64,000 nt of DNA from Nemertoderma westbladi (taxonomy: Eukaryota; Xenacoelomorpha; Nemertodermatida; Nemertodermatidae): positions 1 to 64,000 of the forward strand of contig JAUCBJ010006782.1 in assembly GCA_032718475.1 (NCBI GenBank), in the 5' to 3' direction. Shown piece after piece: positions 54,140 to 63,576 of the stretch. Position 1 is the stretch's first letter; each line of letters begins with the position of its first letter. A program made the translations under genes and the position numbers. The notes beneath the pieces are model-generated. The model did not search any database, had not been told where the DNA came from, and saw nothing but the letters and a program-made list of their open reading frames with translations.

Positions 54140-54400
54140 ACAGATTATAGAATATATAAAGCCATACGAAATAAATACAACAATCTAAGTAGCAAATTAA
54201 AAAATTCGTATATAAAGCAAAAAATTAAGGAAGCAACGGACAGCAAGAAAAGATGGAAATTAATAAATCAAATATTACATAAAAAGGGAAAACTAAATGT
54301 TATCTGTAGTTTAAAACACTTAGGAAAGGTAATAACTGACAGCAAGCCAATGGCGGACATATTCAATGATGTGTACATTAATATTGGGAATTTTTATGAT
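54140..54400 (+). pseudogene. LINE fragment, endonuclease-RT linker
   Basis: Plus strand reads YKAIRNKYNNLSSKLKNSYI, SKKRWKLINQILHKKGK and MADIFNDVYINIG, a pattern usual in the linker before the RT of CR1/L2/Jockey-type LINEs. No adjoining RT is present. Confidence 0.55.
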
Positions 54401-54869
54401 GGGGTTTCGATATCGCAACAAATAGCACAGTTAAATGTACCTAATAGCAATAATAATAATAATAAACCACAATTCCATTTAGATGTACAAATGACACGTT
54501 CGTGGGGCTTTCGCGCAGCACGATGCTCAGTTATGAGATACAAACTAAAATTAAGCAATTCTAACACAAAATCTGTATTTAAGAAATTAACCAAACCGCA
54601 AATAAATCATAAGAGGGGAAAGTTGCTCTCTTTCAACCCCCCCCCCCCCCCCCCCCTTAATCTGCACCCCAACCCAAAGGTACACAGAGGATTGTTCACA
54701 GGCAGGTATTAACAGAAAATTATTGTTTTAAAAGTAATATAATTATTTTAGGCGTGGAGGCGAAACAATTTATAAGATATATTATATATTATAACTTACC
54801 TTATGACGTTTTAGTATTGATACTGAAATATTAATTTACCATGTTGATGTCACAACAAAATTATTTAGC
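54401..54869. other. Noncoding spacer with a C tract
   Basis: A run of about 20 C lies at 54638-54657. No gene seen. Confidence 0.4.
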
Positions 54870-55838
54870 TATATTTATTCTACTACTACTACTAGGATCG
54901 GCATGCTGCATTGCAGCTGCATTTTTAAGAATGCTGTGCCGGCTTGTCAACAAAATTGCGCCGCCACAACTCCCTATCACCCATGACATTTGCTAGATCA
55001 TCCGCATCTTTAAGGCCAGTGTCCTTTAAGATGCGTCTCAAGAAAGTCATGGGCTGTCCACCATGCTTATTCACTCCATGAGGCTGCCAAAGTACAAGAT
55101 TATGCACTGGCTGGTCCTCACGGCGAAAGCAATGTCCTGCAAAGCGGAGGCGATTTTGTTCTAGTGTCAAGCTTGGGGGAACCAATGAGACACCTCCAAT
55201 GTTATATAGTGTCTGGTTGGAGATGTGTGCATTGTACTTGACACAATGTACCCGGCGTAGCATTCTTGTGAATGTGCCATCCAGAGATTTGGTGTCCTCA
55301 GCAGTTAGAGCCCAGCATGGACTCCCGTAGAGGAGTACTGGAACTACTGCTGCTCTAAATAATCGGACCTTAAGTTTCCGATTAATTCTAGGTGACTTCC
55401 AAATCCTGGAAAGCCTATTCAAGGCTGCCCATGCCTTTCCCTTACGTATTCGAAGGTCCTCACCTGACTTCCGGATCCATGATCCCAGGTAACAGAAGTC
55501 GTCCACATGCTCAAGCATACCATTCTTTGAGCTTATGCTCATCCGATCAGAGACTTGCTGAGGACTTTCAAAGTTAACTGTCAGAATTTTGGTCTTTCTG
55601 GAGTTAATAAAAAGACCAACACTAGAAGCAGCATGTTCTAATGAGCTGAGGAGCCACTGGGCTCCCTCTAATGATTCTGAGAGTACTCCTAAGTCATCAG
55701 CAAAGTCTAGATCAGTTAGGTACTTTGCAGGATTTCCTCGACTTCTGGAGCCAGTAGGTGGAGTTATCATCACCCCATCATCATTATGATGATCTAAGGA
55801 CATGCGTAGAACATAGTCAACCACAATATATTTATTCT
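54870..55838 (-). pseudogene. LINE family A, 5'-truncated copy (A6)
   Basis: Flanked by a 12-bp duplication, TATATTTATTCT (54870-54881 and 55827-55838), with a (TAG)n tail at 54882-54895. The open frame 54925-55824 (about 300 codons) runs from the RT palm (DYVLRMSLDHHNDDG) to the natural stop. FADD and the C-terminal motifs are intact; the truncation removes the first palm motif. It looks like a fairly recent, ordinary truncated insertion. Confidence 0.92.
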
Positions 55839-56484
55839 AAAGAATCTCCATTAAATACTCAGCCAATCATTTTGCGAGATAAACCATATAAGCAAGCTGT
55901 CTTATTACTCTAGGGCCTAACACTATTGCATGTCCTATATAATTACACCTAGCTGGAATAGTGGTGAGGTAGAACTGGTCGGACTGATTCCTAGCCCGGT
56001 AAACACACCGGACTTGTTCTAGCACATATCTGATGTTTCAGCTAAATCAGTGATTGCACTTTGAGACATTTTGCCCTCTAGCGGCAGACTAGAGAACTGC
56101 AGACAGATGAGCCTCCTTTGAATGCCAATCCCTATTTTCCCCTGGCCCTATGCTGGCTTCCCCCATGAGATGTGTTGGTATCTCTCCCCAGCTGGCAATA
56201 TATTCGCTCATTCCCTTTAGTATGCAATATTGCATTGGACAATATTGCATATCTAATCGTGATTCGTAAATCACGATTTCCCCATTATCGGCTGGGTGAT
56301 GCAACGAATTGGATACGCTAACATATACTCATCGTATAATATTTATATGGAATATACTGTACATAGAAAAAACACTGAAACAATAGAAAATCTCATTTTT
56401 CTCCTGTTTCATCCACAATTCAGTCTGCCTCATAGGCTAAATATTGCATGACAAAGTGTACGTACTGCCGATATACTTACTTAC
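55839..56484. other. Noncoding DNA sharing a motif with element L
   Basis: The string TTTTGCCCTCTAGCGGCAGA at about 56068-56087 matches a phrase in both element L arms. Short inverted repeats with CAATATTGCAT and TCGTGATTcgtaaATCACGA lie at 56225-56282. No gene. Confidence 0.4.
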
Positions 56485-56722
56485 CATATTTTTCTCGTAC
56501 GAGTATCAATGAATGTAATGCAGCCTGTATCTTCCCAAGTTTAATGTGGGCGATGACATCAGTGTCAGCTACAAATGAAAGGACTACTTCTGTCTCAAAA
56601 ACTCCTGGGTTTGAACCAGAAAGTGAACCGATTAATGTTGGCGAGTGAGCAAATACTTTGGATTCCCCCGCACCACTTGCTGTGATCCATGGACCACAAG
56701 CAACTTCCTGGTTACTTGCCAG
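56485..56722 (-). CDS. Host gene internal exon, extracellular beta-rich segment
   Basis: On the minus strand the exon follows an acceptor with a pyrimidine-rich tract (TTTTGTTTTAACATTTCAG) and ends at a consensus donor (ATG|GTAAGTAAG). It is 238 bp, phase 0 at the start and phase 1 at the end, with no stops. The peptide starts LASNQEVACGPWITASGAG and ends LGKIQAALHSLILVREKY. Alternating hydrophobic strands (FETEVVLSFVADTDVIAHIK) suggest a beta-sandwich such as a galactose-binding or carbohydrate-binding fold, a weak inference. Its phase-1 end fits the phase-1 start at 22223, giving a Val codon at the joint and placing this segment just outside the Cys-rich and membrane region. Confidence 0.7.
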
Positions 56723-56835
56723 CTGAAATGTTAAAACAAAAGTATAAACATTCATTAAAAAAATATTTTACTGCAATTGCCATTCACAGGGACGGTTTGT
56801 ATTCGATGCTGCTGCGAAAAACTAGAAATAGAGGC

Positions 56836-57042
56836 AGCCATAATGTACACCCAAGGCAGCCTTAACGTACACCCAAGGCAGTCATAACGTACACCCAAGG
56901 CAGCCATAACGTACACCCAAGGCTGCCATAACGTTCACCCAAGGCAGCCATAACATACACCCAAGGCAGCCATAACGTACAGCCAAGGCAGCCATTACGT
57001 ACACCCAAGGCAGCCATAACGTACACCCAATATAGGAAATAT
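56836..57042 (+). repeat. 22-bp minisatellite, first block
   Basis: About nine units of CATAACGTACACCCAAGGCAGC with few substitutions. The array is split by 57043-57311. Confidence 0.9.
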
Positions 57043-57311
57043 AGGTTTTCTTTTTGGAGTTATTACAGCCCTGGTGACTAAATGAGAAAACAAAACAGGT
57101 TCTTTATTATCAATTAATTTCTGCCACTAGGGCCATCTTCAGGATATAAATCAAACAAAACGGACAGAAACCACACCGACTACATACAGTTACTTATATT
57201 TACTTACATGTTACAATAAAAAAATACAAAAATAGGCCTAGGTAAGTACTGAAGTAACTACAAAAAACCGCAACCAACTACACCACAGCTGTCATGTAGT
57301 ACTGGTCTAGT
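57043..57311 (-). mobile_element. Insertion splitting the minisatellite, hammerhead-like motif
   Basis: About 269 bp with no minisatellite units. On the minus strand, CCTGAAGATGGCC followed by CTAG and TGGCAGAAATTAATTG (about 57114-57143) resembles the CTGA(A/T)GA-stem-GAAA pattern seen in the two palindromes of this window. No ORF. Confidence 0.4.
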
Positions 57312-57470
57312 CATAACGTACACCCAAGGCAGCCATAACGTACACCTAAGGTAGCCATAACGTACACCCATGGCAGCCTTAATTTACACTCAATGTCGCC
57401 ATAATGTACACCCTAGGCCGCCATAGCATACACCCTTGGCCGCCATAACATACACCCAAGGCCATCAGGG
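57312..57470 (+). repeat. 22-bp minisatellite, second block
   Basis: About seven more diverged units of the same repeat (CATAACGTACACCCAAGGCC and variants) continuing the array after the insertion. Confidence 0.85.
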
Positions 57471-58134
57471 CTGCCGAGAGGGGGGGGGGGGGCAGAGGGG
57501 GTAATATTGCCGGGCCCAGGAGATGCTGATGTGGCCTGATGCTGGCACTGATGATGCCTTACACTTACATATAAAATAAGTAATGGTAGTTTTTAAAAAC
57601 TTGTTTAACAACGAGTTAAAATTTATCCATTGTACTCCATATGAAAGAAAAATTTAAAGACCAGATTTAAAAGCACCAAAGCGATTGGGGGTTTCGAAGG
57701 TCTAGTGAGAGGGAATTGTATATTTTGGGTGCGGCGACAGTGAAGGCACGCTTGCCATAATTTCCTAGGTTATATCTGGGGATTTCAAGCAACCCAGAAT
57801 TACCGGAAACAGTAACAGCTGTGGCTCATATCGCGTTAGTAGGTTCCATAGTCCATCATAACATACACCATGTCCCAGAATATAGTGTTGAATTCATTGA
57901 CACAACCACCCCCACCCCCCCCCCCCCCCCCCCCAAATTGTTCTACACATCTTGATGAGATTACATGAAATTTGAAACAGAGATAGTCTCACTCTGTTTG
58001 ATTCGGAGTCCTTTTCAGGCTCATACTACACACAGCAAAAGTGGGGAAGTTCAAACCCAATTCCCACTGCGTGGCGTCCCACTCTGTTTGTTACACGAAC
58101 GGATGAAGTGGTAGGCATTCACCAGCGGCAGCAT
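57471..58134. other. Noncoding spacer with G and C tracts
   Basis: A G run at about 57480-57492 and a C-rich run at about 57908-57935. A phrase GAGTCCTTTTCAGGCTC (about 58008) recurs at about 58396, so a short direct repeat flanks the palindrome that follows. No gene. Confidence 0.4.
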
Positions 58135-58383
58135 AGTGTAAAGATGATAGAAAAAATAAAGTATTGAGGGTCTTTAGCTGGTTATATTATATTAGGTAAA
58201 GATACAATAGTAAACGTTTTCGACCTACCGGTCTGCATCAGACTATGTACTGGCAACTTAGTTGCCAGTACATAGTCTGATGCAGACCGGTAGGTCGAAA
58301 ACGTTTACTATTATATCTTTATTTAATATAATATAACCAGCTAAAGACCCTCAATACTTTATTTTTTCTATCATCTTTACACT
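58135..58383. mobile_element. Large palindrome (foldback 2) with hammerhead-like core
   Basis: Centred on 58259, the sequence is an almost perfect inverted repeat with arms of about 124 bp. The right arm reads GTCTGATGCAGACC, GGTA, GGTCGAAAACG (58272-58302), close to a hammerhead core (CTGATGA, stem II, GAAA) with one extra base. No protein is encoded. It is structurally like the palindrome in element F, although the sequence differs. Confidence 0.75.
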
Positions 58384-58794
58384 CTGTTTGTTTCCGAGTC
58401 CTTTTCAGGCTCGTACTACGCACAGTAAAAGACCCCACTGGGGAATAAGTTGTCCCTTTGCACTAGGCTAGGCCCAGGATAGGCTGTCAGGAACTCTACC
58501 AAGTACTTGATTCCTTGGGCTACATGGCCCCATTTTAACTTTGAAAAGCCGACAATTTTGGAGTCAGCCTTTCTAAGAAACAGACCGTAATCGAATAATT
58601 TTGGGTTTCAGAGTTTCTAGTTTTTTGCCCACTTTGCCCGGGTTATAATTTTCATTTGAGTTTAATTTATAAATTTGGTGGTTACCCGGTACAAAATTAA
58701 AATAACGCGAACATAAATGGAGGTAACCCTTAGACAATAAAGCGATGATTGTTGTAAGGTAAGCCACAAACGAGTCTAACATTAATATTCCGTG
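58384..58794. other. Noncoding spacer
   Basis: No gene or strong repeat seen beyond the GAGTCCTTTTCAGGCTC direct repeat at its start. Confidence 0.35.
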
Positions 58795-59617
58795 AAAACA
58801 ATAAAATAGGACATGGGGTCATACTCCCTCAGATACAACCTAGCATATAGGGCCACTTGGGCCACTGTTAGTAGGCCTAGTCAGGCACTAAGGCCCATTA
58901 AAAAATTAAATACCAAATCGATTTTAGTGCTACATACTGTACCCAACCCAACTGCTGCACCACAAGGAAAAGTGCACCATACAGTAGGGTAACTAACTAC
59001 TGGTACCAGTAAGTATTGCACGAATAGGCTCTCCCATAAATTAAGAAAAATATAGGACATTTTGTCCGCCTATAAGAAGTCTAAGTATTAAATTTTATAA
59101 AAATAAAAGGGTTTTGGAGATTTAAACACTGAATGGAATAAGACCCCATGTCCTATTTTATTGTTTTCATAATTACTGTCACAATCCCTCTAAAGTCGTG
59201 GTTGTCTAACATCATATAATTATATATTTACAAGGGCATTTTCGGACATCTGCGCAATTTTGTTTAAAAATCTGATCATTTATCTGTACATACCGGTAGG
59301 TGCTAATTGGGGTTGGTTTGCATTCAGTGGGGAATCATGTTTATGCATTTGGGGCTGATGTTAACATACATTGGGGGTGGGTGGTTTCAACTCTGTTTGG
59401 TGGTACGGTAGGATTTATAATTTATTGGTCATTGTCTTAATTTAGTGGTGCAGTTTTGTTAGGTTAGGGGTGGGGTTCGCGGCACACTGCTGATGAGGAG
59501 AACCACGAATCCCAGGGTTCAGTGTTTAAATCTCCGAAACCCTTTTATTTTTATAAAATTTATTACTTAGACTTACCTTTTCGGCGGACAAAATGTCCTA
59601 TATTTTTGGATAGTACT
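58795..59617. repeat. Two overlapping inverted-repeat pairs (MITE-like)
   Basis: GAAAACAATAAAATAGGACA near 58795 returns inverted near 59145-59172. A longer pair of about 95 bp (59038-59133 and 59518-59617, with ATATAGGACATTTTGTCCGCC at its end) brackets a second segment. The layout suggests one nonautonomous inverted-repeat element inserted next to or into another. No ORF. Confidence 0.6.
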
Positions 59618-59684
59618 GTACACGAAACGAATCTGGACCAAACTGGACCGAACTGAACCGAACTGGATCGATAGTGTGGATCGA
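59618..59684 (-). repeat. GGTCCAGTTCGGTTCAGTTC-type short repeat
   Basis: Ten-base words GGTCCAGTTC/GGTTCAGTTC are repeated here on the minus strand and at 61018-61087 on the plus strand, with shared flanks. The two blocks form an inverted pair around the LINE A copies. Confidence 0.6.
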
Positions 59685-59819
59685 CTACTAGGATCGGCAT
59701 GCTGCATTGCAGTTGCATTTGGTGTCCTCAGCAGTTAGAGCCAGGCATGGACTCCCATAGAGGAGTCCTGGAACTACTGCTGCTCTAAATAATCGGACCT
59801 TAAGTTTCCGATTAATTCT
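59685..59819 (-). pseudogene. Minimal internally deleted LINE A copy (A7)
   Basis: Contains the A tail and about 25 bp of 3' UTR joined directly to an internal segment (GGTGTCCTCAGCAGTTAGAG through TAAGTTTCCGATTAATTCTC), with the C-terminal 500 bp missing. It is followed immediately by the tail of A8. Confidence 0.8.
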
Positions 59820-60834
59820 CTACTACTACTACTAGGATCGGCATGCTGTATTGCAGCTGCATTTTTAAGAATGCTGTGCCGGCTTATCGACAAAATTGCA
59901 CCGCCACAACTCCCTATCACCCATGACATTAGCTAGATCATCCGCATCTTCAAGGCCAGTGTCTTTTAAGATGCGTCTCAAGAAAGTCATGGGCTGTCCA
60001 CCATGCTTAATCACTCCATGCGGCTGCCAAAGTACAGATTATGCACTGGCTGGTCCCCACGGCGAAAGCAATGTCCTGCAAAGCGGAGGCGATTTTGTTC
60101 TAGTGTCAAGCTTGGGGGAACCAATGAGACACCTCCAATGTTACATAGTGTCTGGTTGGAGATGTGTGCATTGTACTTGACACAATGAACCCGGCGTAGC
60201 ATTCTTGTGAATGTGCCATCCAGAGATTTGGTGTCCTCAGCAGCTAGAGCCCAGCATGGACTCCCATAGAGGAGTACTGGAACTACTGCTGCTCTAAATA
60301 ATCGGACCTTAAGTTTCCGATTAATTCTCGGTGACTTCCAAATCCTGGAAAGCCTATTCAAGGCTGCCCATGCTTTTCCCTTACGTATTCGAAGGTCTTC
60401 ACCTGACTTCCGGATCCATGATCCCAGGTAACAGAAGTCATCCACATGCTCAAGCATACCATCTTTTGAGCTTATGCTCATCCGATCAGAGACTTGCTGA
60501 GGACTTTCAAAGTTAACTGTCAAAATTTTGGTCTTTCTGGAGTTAATAAAAAGACCAACACTAGAAGCAGCATGGTCTAATGAGCTGAGCAGCCGTTGGG
60601 CTCCCTCTAATGATTCTGAGAGTACTCCTAAGTCATCAGCAAAGTCTAGATCAGTTAGGTACTTGGCAGGATTTCCTCGACTTCTGGAGCCAGTAGGTGG
60701 AGTTATCATCACCCCATCATCATTATGATGATCTAAGGACATGCATAGAACATAGTCAACCACAATAATGAGCAAGAATGGTGCAAGTGTGTCTCCTTGG
60801 AGGACGCCCCATAACACTTCAAATGGTTCTGTGT
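59820..60834 (-). pseudogene. LINE family A, 5'-truncated copy (A8)
   Basis: (TAG)n tail at 59820-59834, then the C-terminal part of the A protein and RT palm up to GVLQGDTLAPFLLI and TEPFEV (60834). The frame 60817-60011 is open, but one base is lost near 60035, which changes the C terminus. FADD is intact. It sits in tandem with A7 in the same orientation. Confidence 0.88.
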
Positions 60835-61323
60835 CCTGCTACCAGTAGGCCTACTGGTAAAAGCAGTACAGCAGTGTTTTATATGAAGTAAGTAATCTTA
60901 ATTTAGCGACATCTTATACGCAACTAAATTTATAATGTATGAAAAGACCAAATGAAATTCAATATAAATTTTCACCTGTCTGCATGGATGGTTGTTTTTA
61001 GATTATGTTTCATTTGGCGGTCCAGTTCGGTCCAGTTCGCCTCTCTTTCGATCCAGTTCGGTTCAGTTCGGTCCAGTTCGGTCCAGATTCGAGTACATAA
61101 CTATCCTATATTTTTCTTAATTTATGGGATAGCCTATTCGTGCTATACTTACCGGTACCTGTAGTTACTGTATGGTATGGTGCAGTTTTCGTTGTTATAG
61201 AATTATATTCCCTAAATGCCGTGGATTTTCAAAATTTTATTTTATTCGGATTAACTTTGTAAAAGATTGCTTTGAATCCTCATTTGTATTTGTAATATCT
61301 ATTGTACATCTATTGGTCAAGTG
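60835..61323. other. Noncoding spacer with GGTCCAGTTC repeat
   Basis: Holds the repeat block at 61018-61087 and, after it, TCCTATATTTTTCTTAATTT (about 61104), which is the inverse of sequence near 59040. No gene. Confidence 0.4.
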
Positions 61324-61396
61324 GTTCAGTAGCTCAGTCGGTAGAGCGTTGGAAATTATATGTGTAGTAGGTATTGAGTTCGAATCCTAGTAAGTG
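61324..61396 (+). tRNA. tRNA-like sequence, probable SINE head or pseudo-tRNA
   Basis: Box A TAGCTCAGTCGGTAGAGCG (61330-61348) and box B GTTCGAATCC (61378-61387) are strong and correctly spaced. The acceptor stem does not pair well and the anticodon arm is unclear, so a functional tRNA is unlikely. Confidence 0.45.
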
Positions 61397-61399
61397 CGA

Positions 61400-61790
61400 A
61401 TTATTTTTTGTGCAGAATTTCAACTCATTTAAATTAACCGCTACAAATTAATTGCATTTGTCTGTACCAATGAGACTGTAGTTATTTGATTGTAACCAAT
61501 GTCGTGCAAGTTATATATTAGCTGGACCAATAGCTATCTTTAAAAACCTGTTAGAACCTATAGAACAATCGAGAATTTTCTCGATTGATTGCAGCACAAA
61601 TTTGCTATATAAAGGTGCGATTTGTTCATTAGTTATCTTCAATCTATCTCATTACTCTAACCATATTCGTATCTCTGAGTTATCTAATATTTGTTTATTC
61701 GGTCATTAGTATTCAGATTACATTTTGTATTATTATCTGCAATAAATTCAGAAATACTGCTATCTGCCTTTCTTTTCACCATGGATTCAC
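61400..61790 (+). promoter_or_regulatory. LTR-like promoter region with TATA box and poly(A) signal
   Basis: GCTATATAAAGG at about 61604 is a good TATA box and AATAAA lies at 61741, about 130 bp downstream, an arrangement usual in LTR R/U5 regions. A perfect 10-bp hairpin CAATCGAGAA/TTCTCGATTG is at 61567-61588. No second copy is in the window, so LTR status is inferred. Confidence 0.35.
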
Positions 61791-62819
61791 TACGGTGAAC
61801 AAACCTAAGGGACAGGATGGCCGGCTAGAGATCGGGCCGCAGCAATGAACGGGAACATCACGGGAATGTAGACAAGAGACAACCCGCAATACCATCTTGA
61901 GTTATTCGCCCATCGCCTGAAAGGTTAGACAGCGTTCGACGCCTCGCTACCTAAGTTTAAGACCAAAAGATCAAAAGGTAGAAGTAGTGACACGCTGTGA
62001 GCCTAAAATTACATTTTAGGGACTGTACTGTCTTGATTCAGGAAAAAACCGCAGTAGACCTTCATATTCCTACGGGGGGGGGAGAGCAGGCAGATACTAG
62101 TACGCAGATAGGACGTAGGCACACCGGTACGAAGCATACAAATTGGTAGGGTGCAGCAAACTGTACGCCTAACCCTTGCTAAGTACAGGTGTGTGTGCGA
62201 CTATTTGTAGTACGACAGTGTCCATTGCATTAGAACTTGTAGGCTAGGGGTTGCTGTGTTTTCACCTGAATTGGGATTGTACCGTTCAGGCGGTAGGGCA
62301 GTTTACAGCTAGGCGCAAATAAATTGAGGCTATTAGGGATATACTAACATCTACCGTGTCCCCGCCAACGCCCTAATAGGAAGTTACCCGGACTACCTGG
62401 GTGACTAAAATTCTAGATAGGAGCCAGGATAGCTATTAGTAACTGTACGCCTACAGTAGTAAACTAACACATCTCTTCTTAGTATCAGGGACCTGGTACC
62501 TAAAATTGCCGAATTCTGGGCGTAGTATTAACCTTATGCCTGAATTTGAGTCCTGGAAATACGCAAGAGGGGAAGGAACCTTATCATTCGTGAGTATTGG
62601 ACCTACAAGTTATAAAATTAGAATATTCGTAAAATGCACACCGTACCCAGTAATTATATATGTGAAGGAGCAAAACTGCTTTTGACCGTTCAGAATTGAC
62701 ACACGCGTGTTAGAAATTATTTACACCTCAAAATATATAAAATTAACTTTCGTCCTTACTGCACTTTGCTCGCTAGTTAGACATCTCCAAATATCTGCCT
62801 CTGTACCTAGCTAGCGTCC
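61791..62819. other. Noncoding DNA before family I promoter
   Basis: No gene or strong repeat recognised. A G run lies near 62075. It may be the U3 part of the family I LTR or the leader of the preceding LTR-like region. Confidence 0.35.
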
Positions 62820-63576
62820 CTTTTGCCCAACCATATAAATCACACCGCGGCAAAGTATACGAGCCCCTTAGTCCGTCAGTGAGTCAGCCTGATTTTAGGA
62901 TTCGCTGCGCGGGATTTTGTTTTATCGAAGTTTGTCTGCTCGTAGACTGTTTTCTGCCTCACCGGTTATAAGAGATCGATACTGCAATATATTCGCTTAC
63001 TTAGAGTTTACTGTTTTGGTGAGAAGGTCGGATTATGATTTGATTCACAAACTTTACAGTAAGATATTGCACCAAGATCCAACAACTTTGGTTGGGAAAA
63101 TCGCGTTTCGTCCGCAACGTTAAAAACGGAAAGGTTCACGTCCGGTTTGTATCTGGGAATCTGTTTTTCTGGAGAATTATTGGAGTGGGTGAGTTCGAAA
63201 AGTTGCATAAATAAGTTAGGCATTACCGTATTAGTTAAAATTATTGTGGGTTCCACTGTCTCAAGTATTTATGCATTCCGTATGATTTCTTTGTTCATTG
63301 CTGAATTAGTCCGTATTATTGTATTTAATTTACCTTTTGATAACGCATATCGTTATCCGATTTATTTGTTATAAAATTGGCCACTAGGCTAATTTTATTA
63401 TATACTTATTCCGTGACATTTATTTGCTGTAAAATTGGCCGTTTAGGCTAATTTTATCCATCTGCTATAAAATCGGCCGGTAGGCTAATTTTATATGACT
63501 GTAATTAGTACCGTTTAGATAAATACGGTAAACTCGATACTTTGACACTCACTTTACTTGACTTACAACTACCGAA
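62820..63576 (+). mobile_element. LTR family I, promoter and leader
   Basis: CATATAAATCACACCGCG (62832-62849) is TATA-like; the downstream GGATTCGCTGCGCGGG and CTGCCTCACCGGTTA blocks match the inverted copy at 5870-6170. At 63371-63495 three short units each form AAAATTGGCC...GGCTAATTTT-type hairpins. An ORF begins at 63577. So this is the 5' end of a retroelement entering the window's right edge. Confidence 0.5.

Noticed and set aside
54793-54845. Possible 23-bp minus-strand micro-exon (TTTCAG ... AAG|GTAAGT)
   Set aside because: Its length would break the phase match between the two host exons, and it lies in AT-rich DNA where such signals occur by chance.
58573-58782. Minus-strand 69-codon ORF with hydrophobic start
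   Set aside because: No splice or start context, no recognisable domain, and an AT-rich setting where such frames are expected.
61324-61396. Functional tRNA gene
   Set aside because: Boxes A and B are good, but the acceptor stem does not pair and no clear anticodon arm forms.
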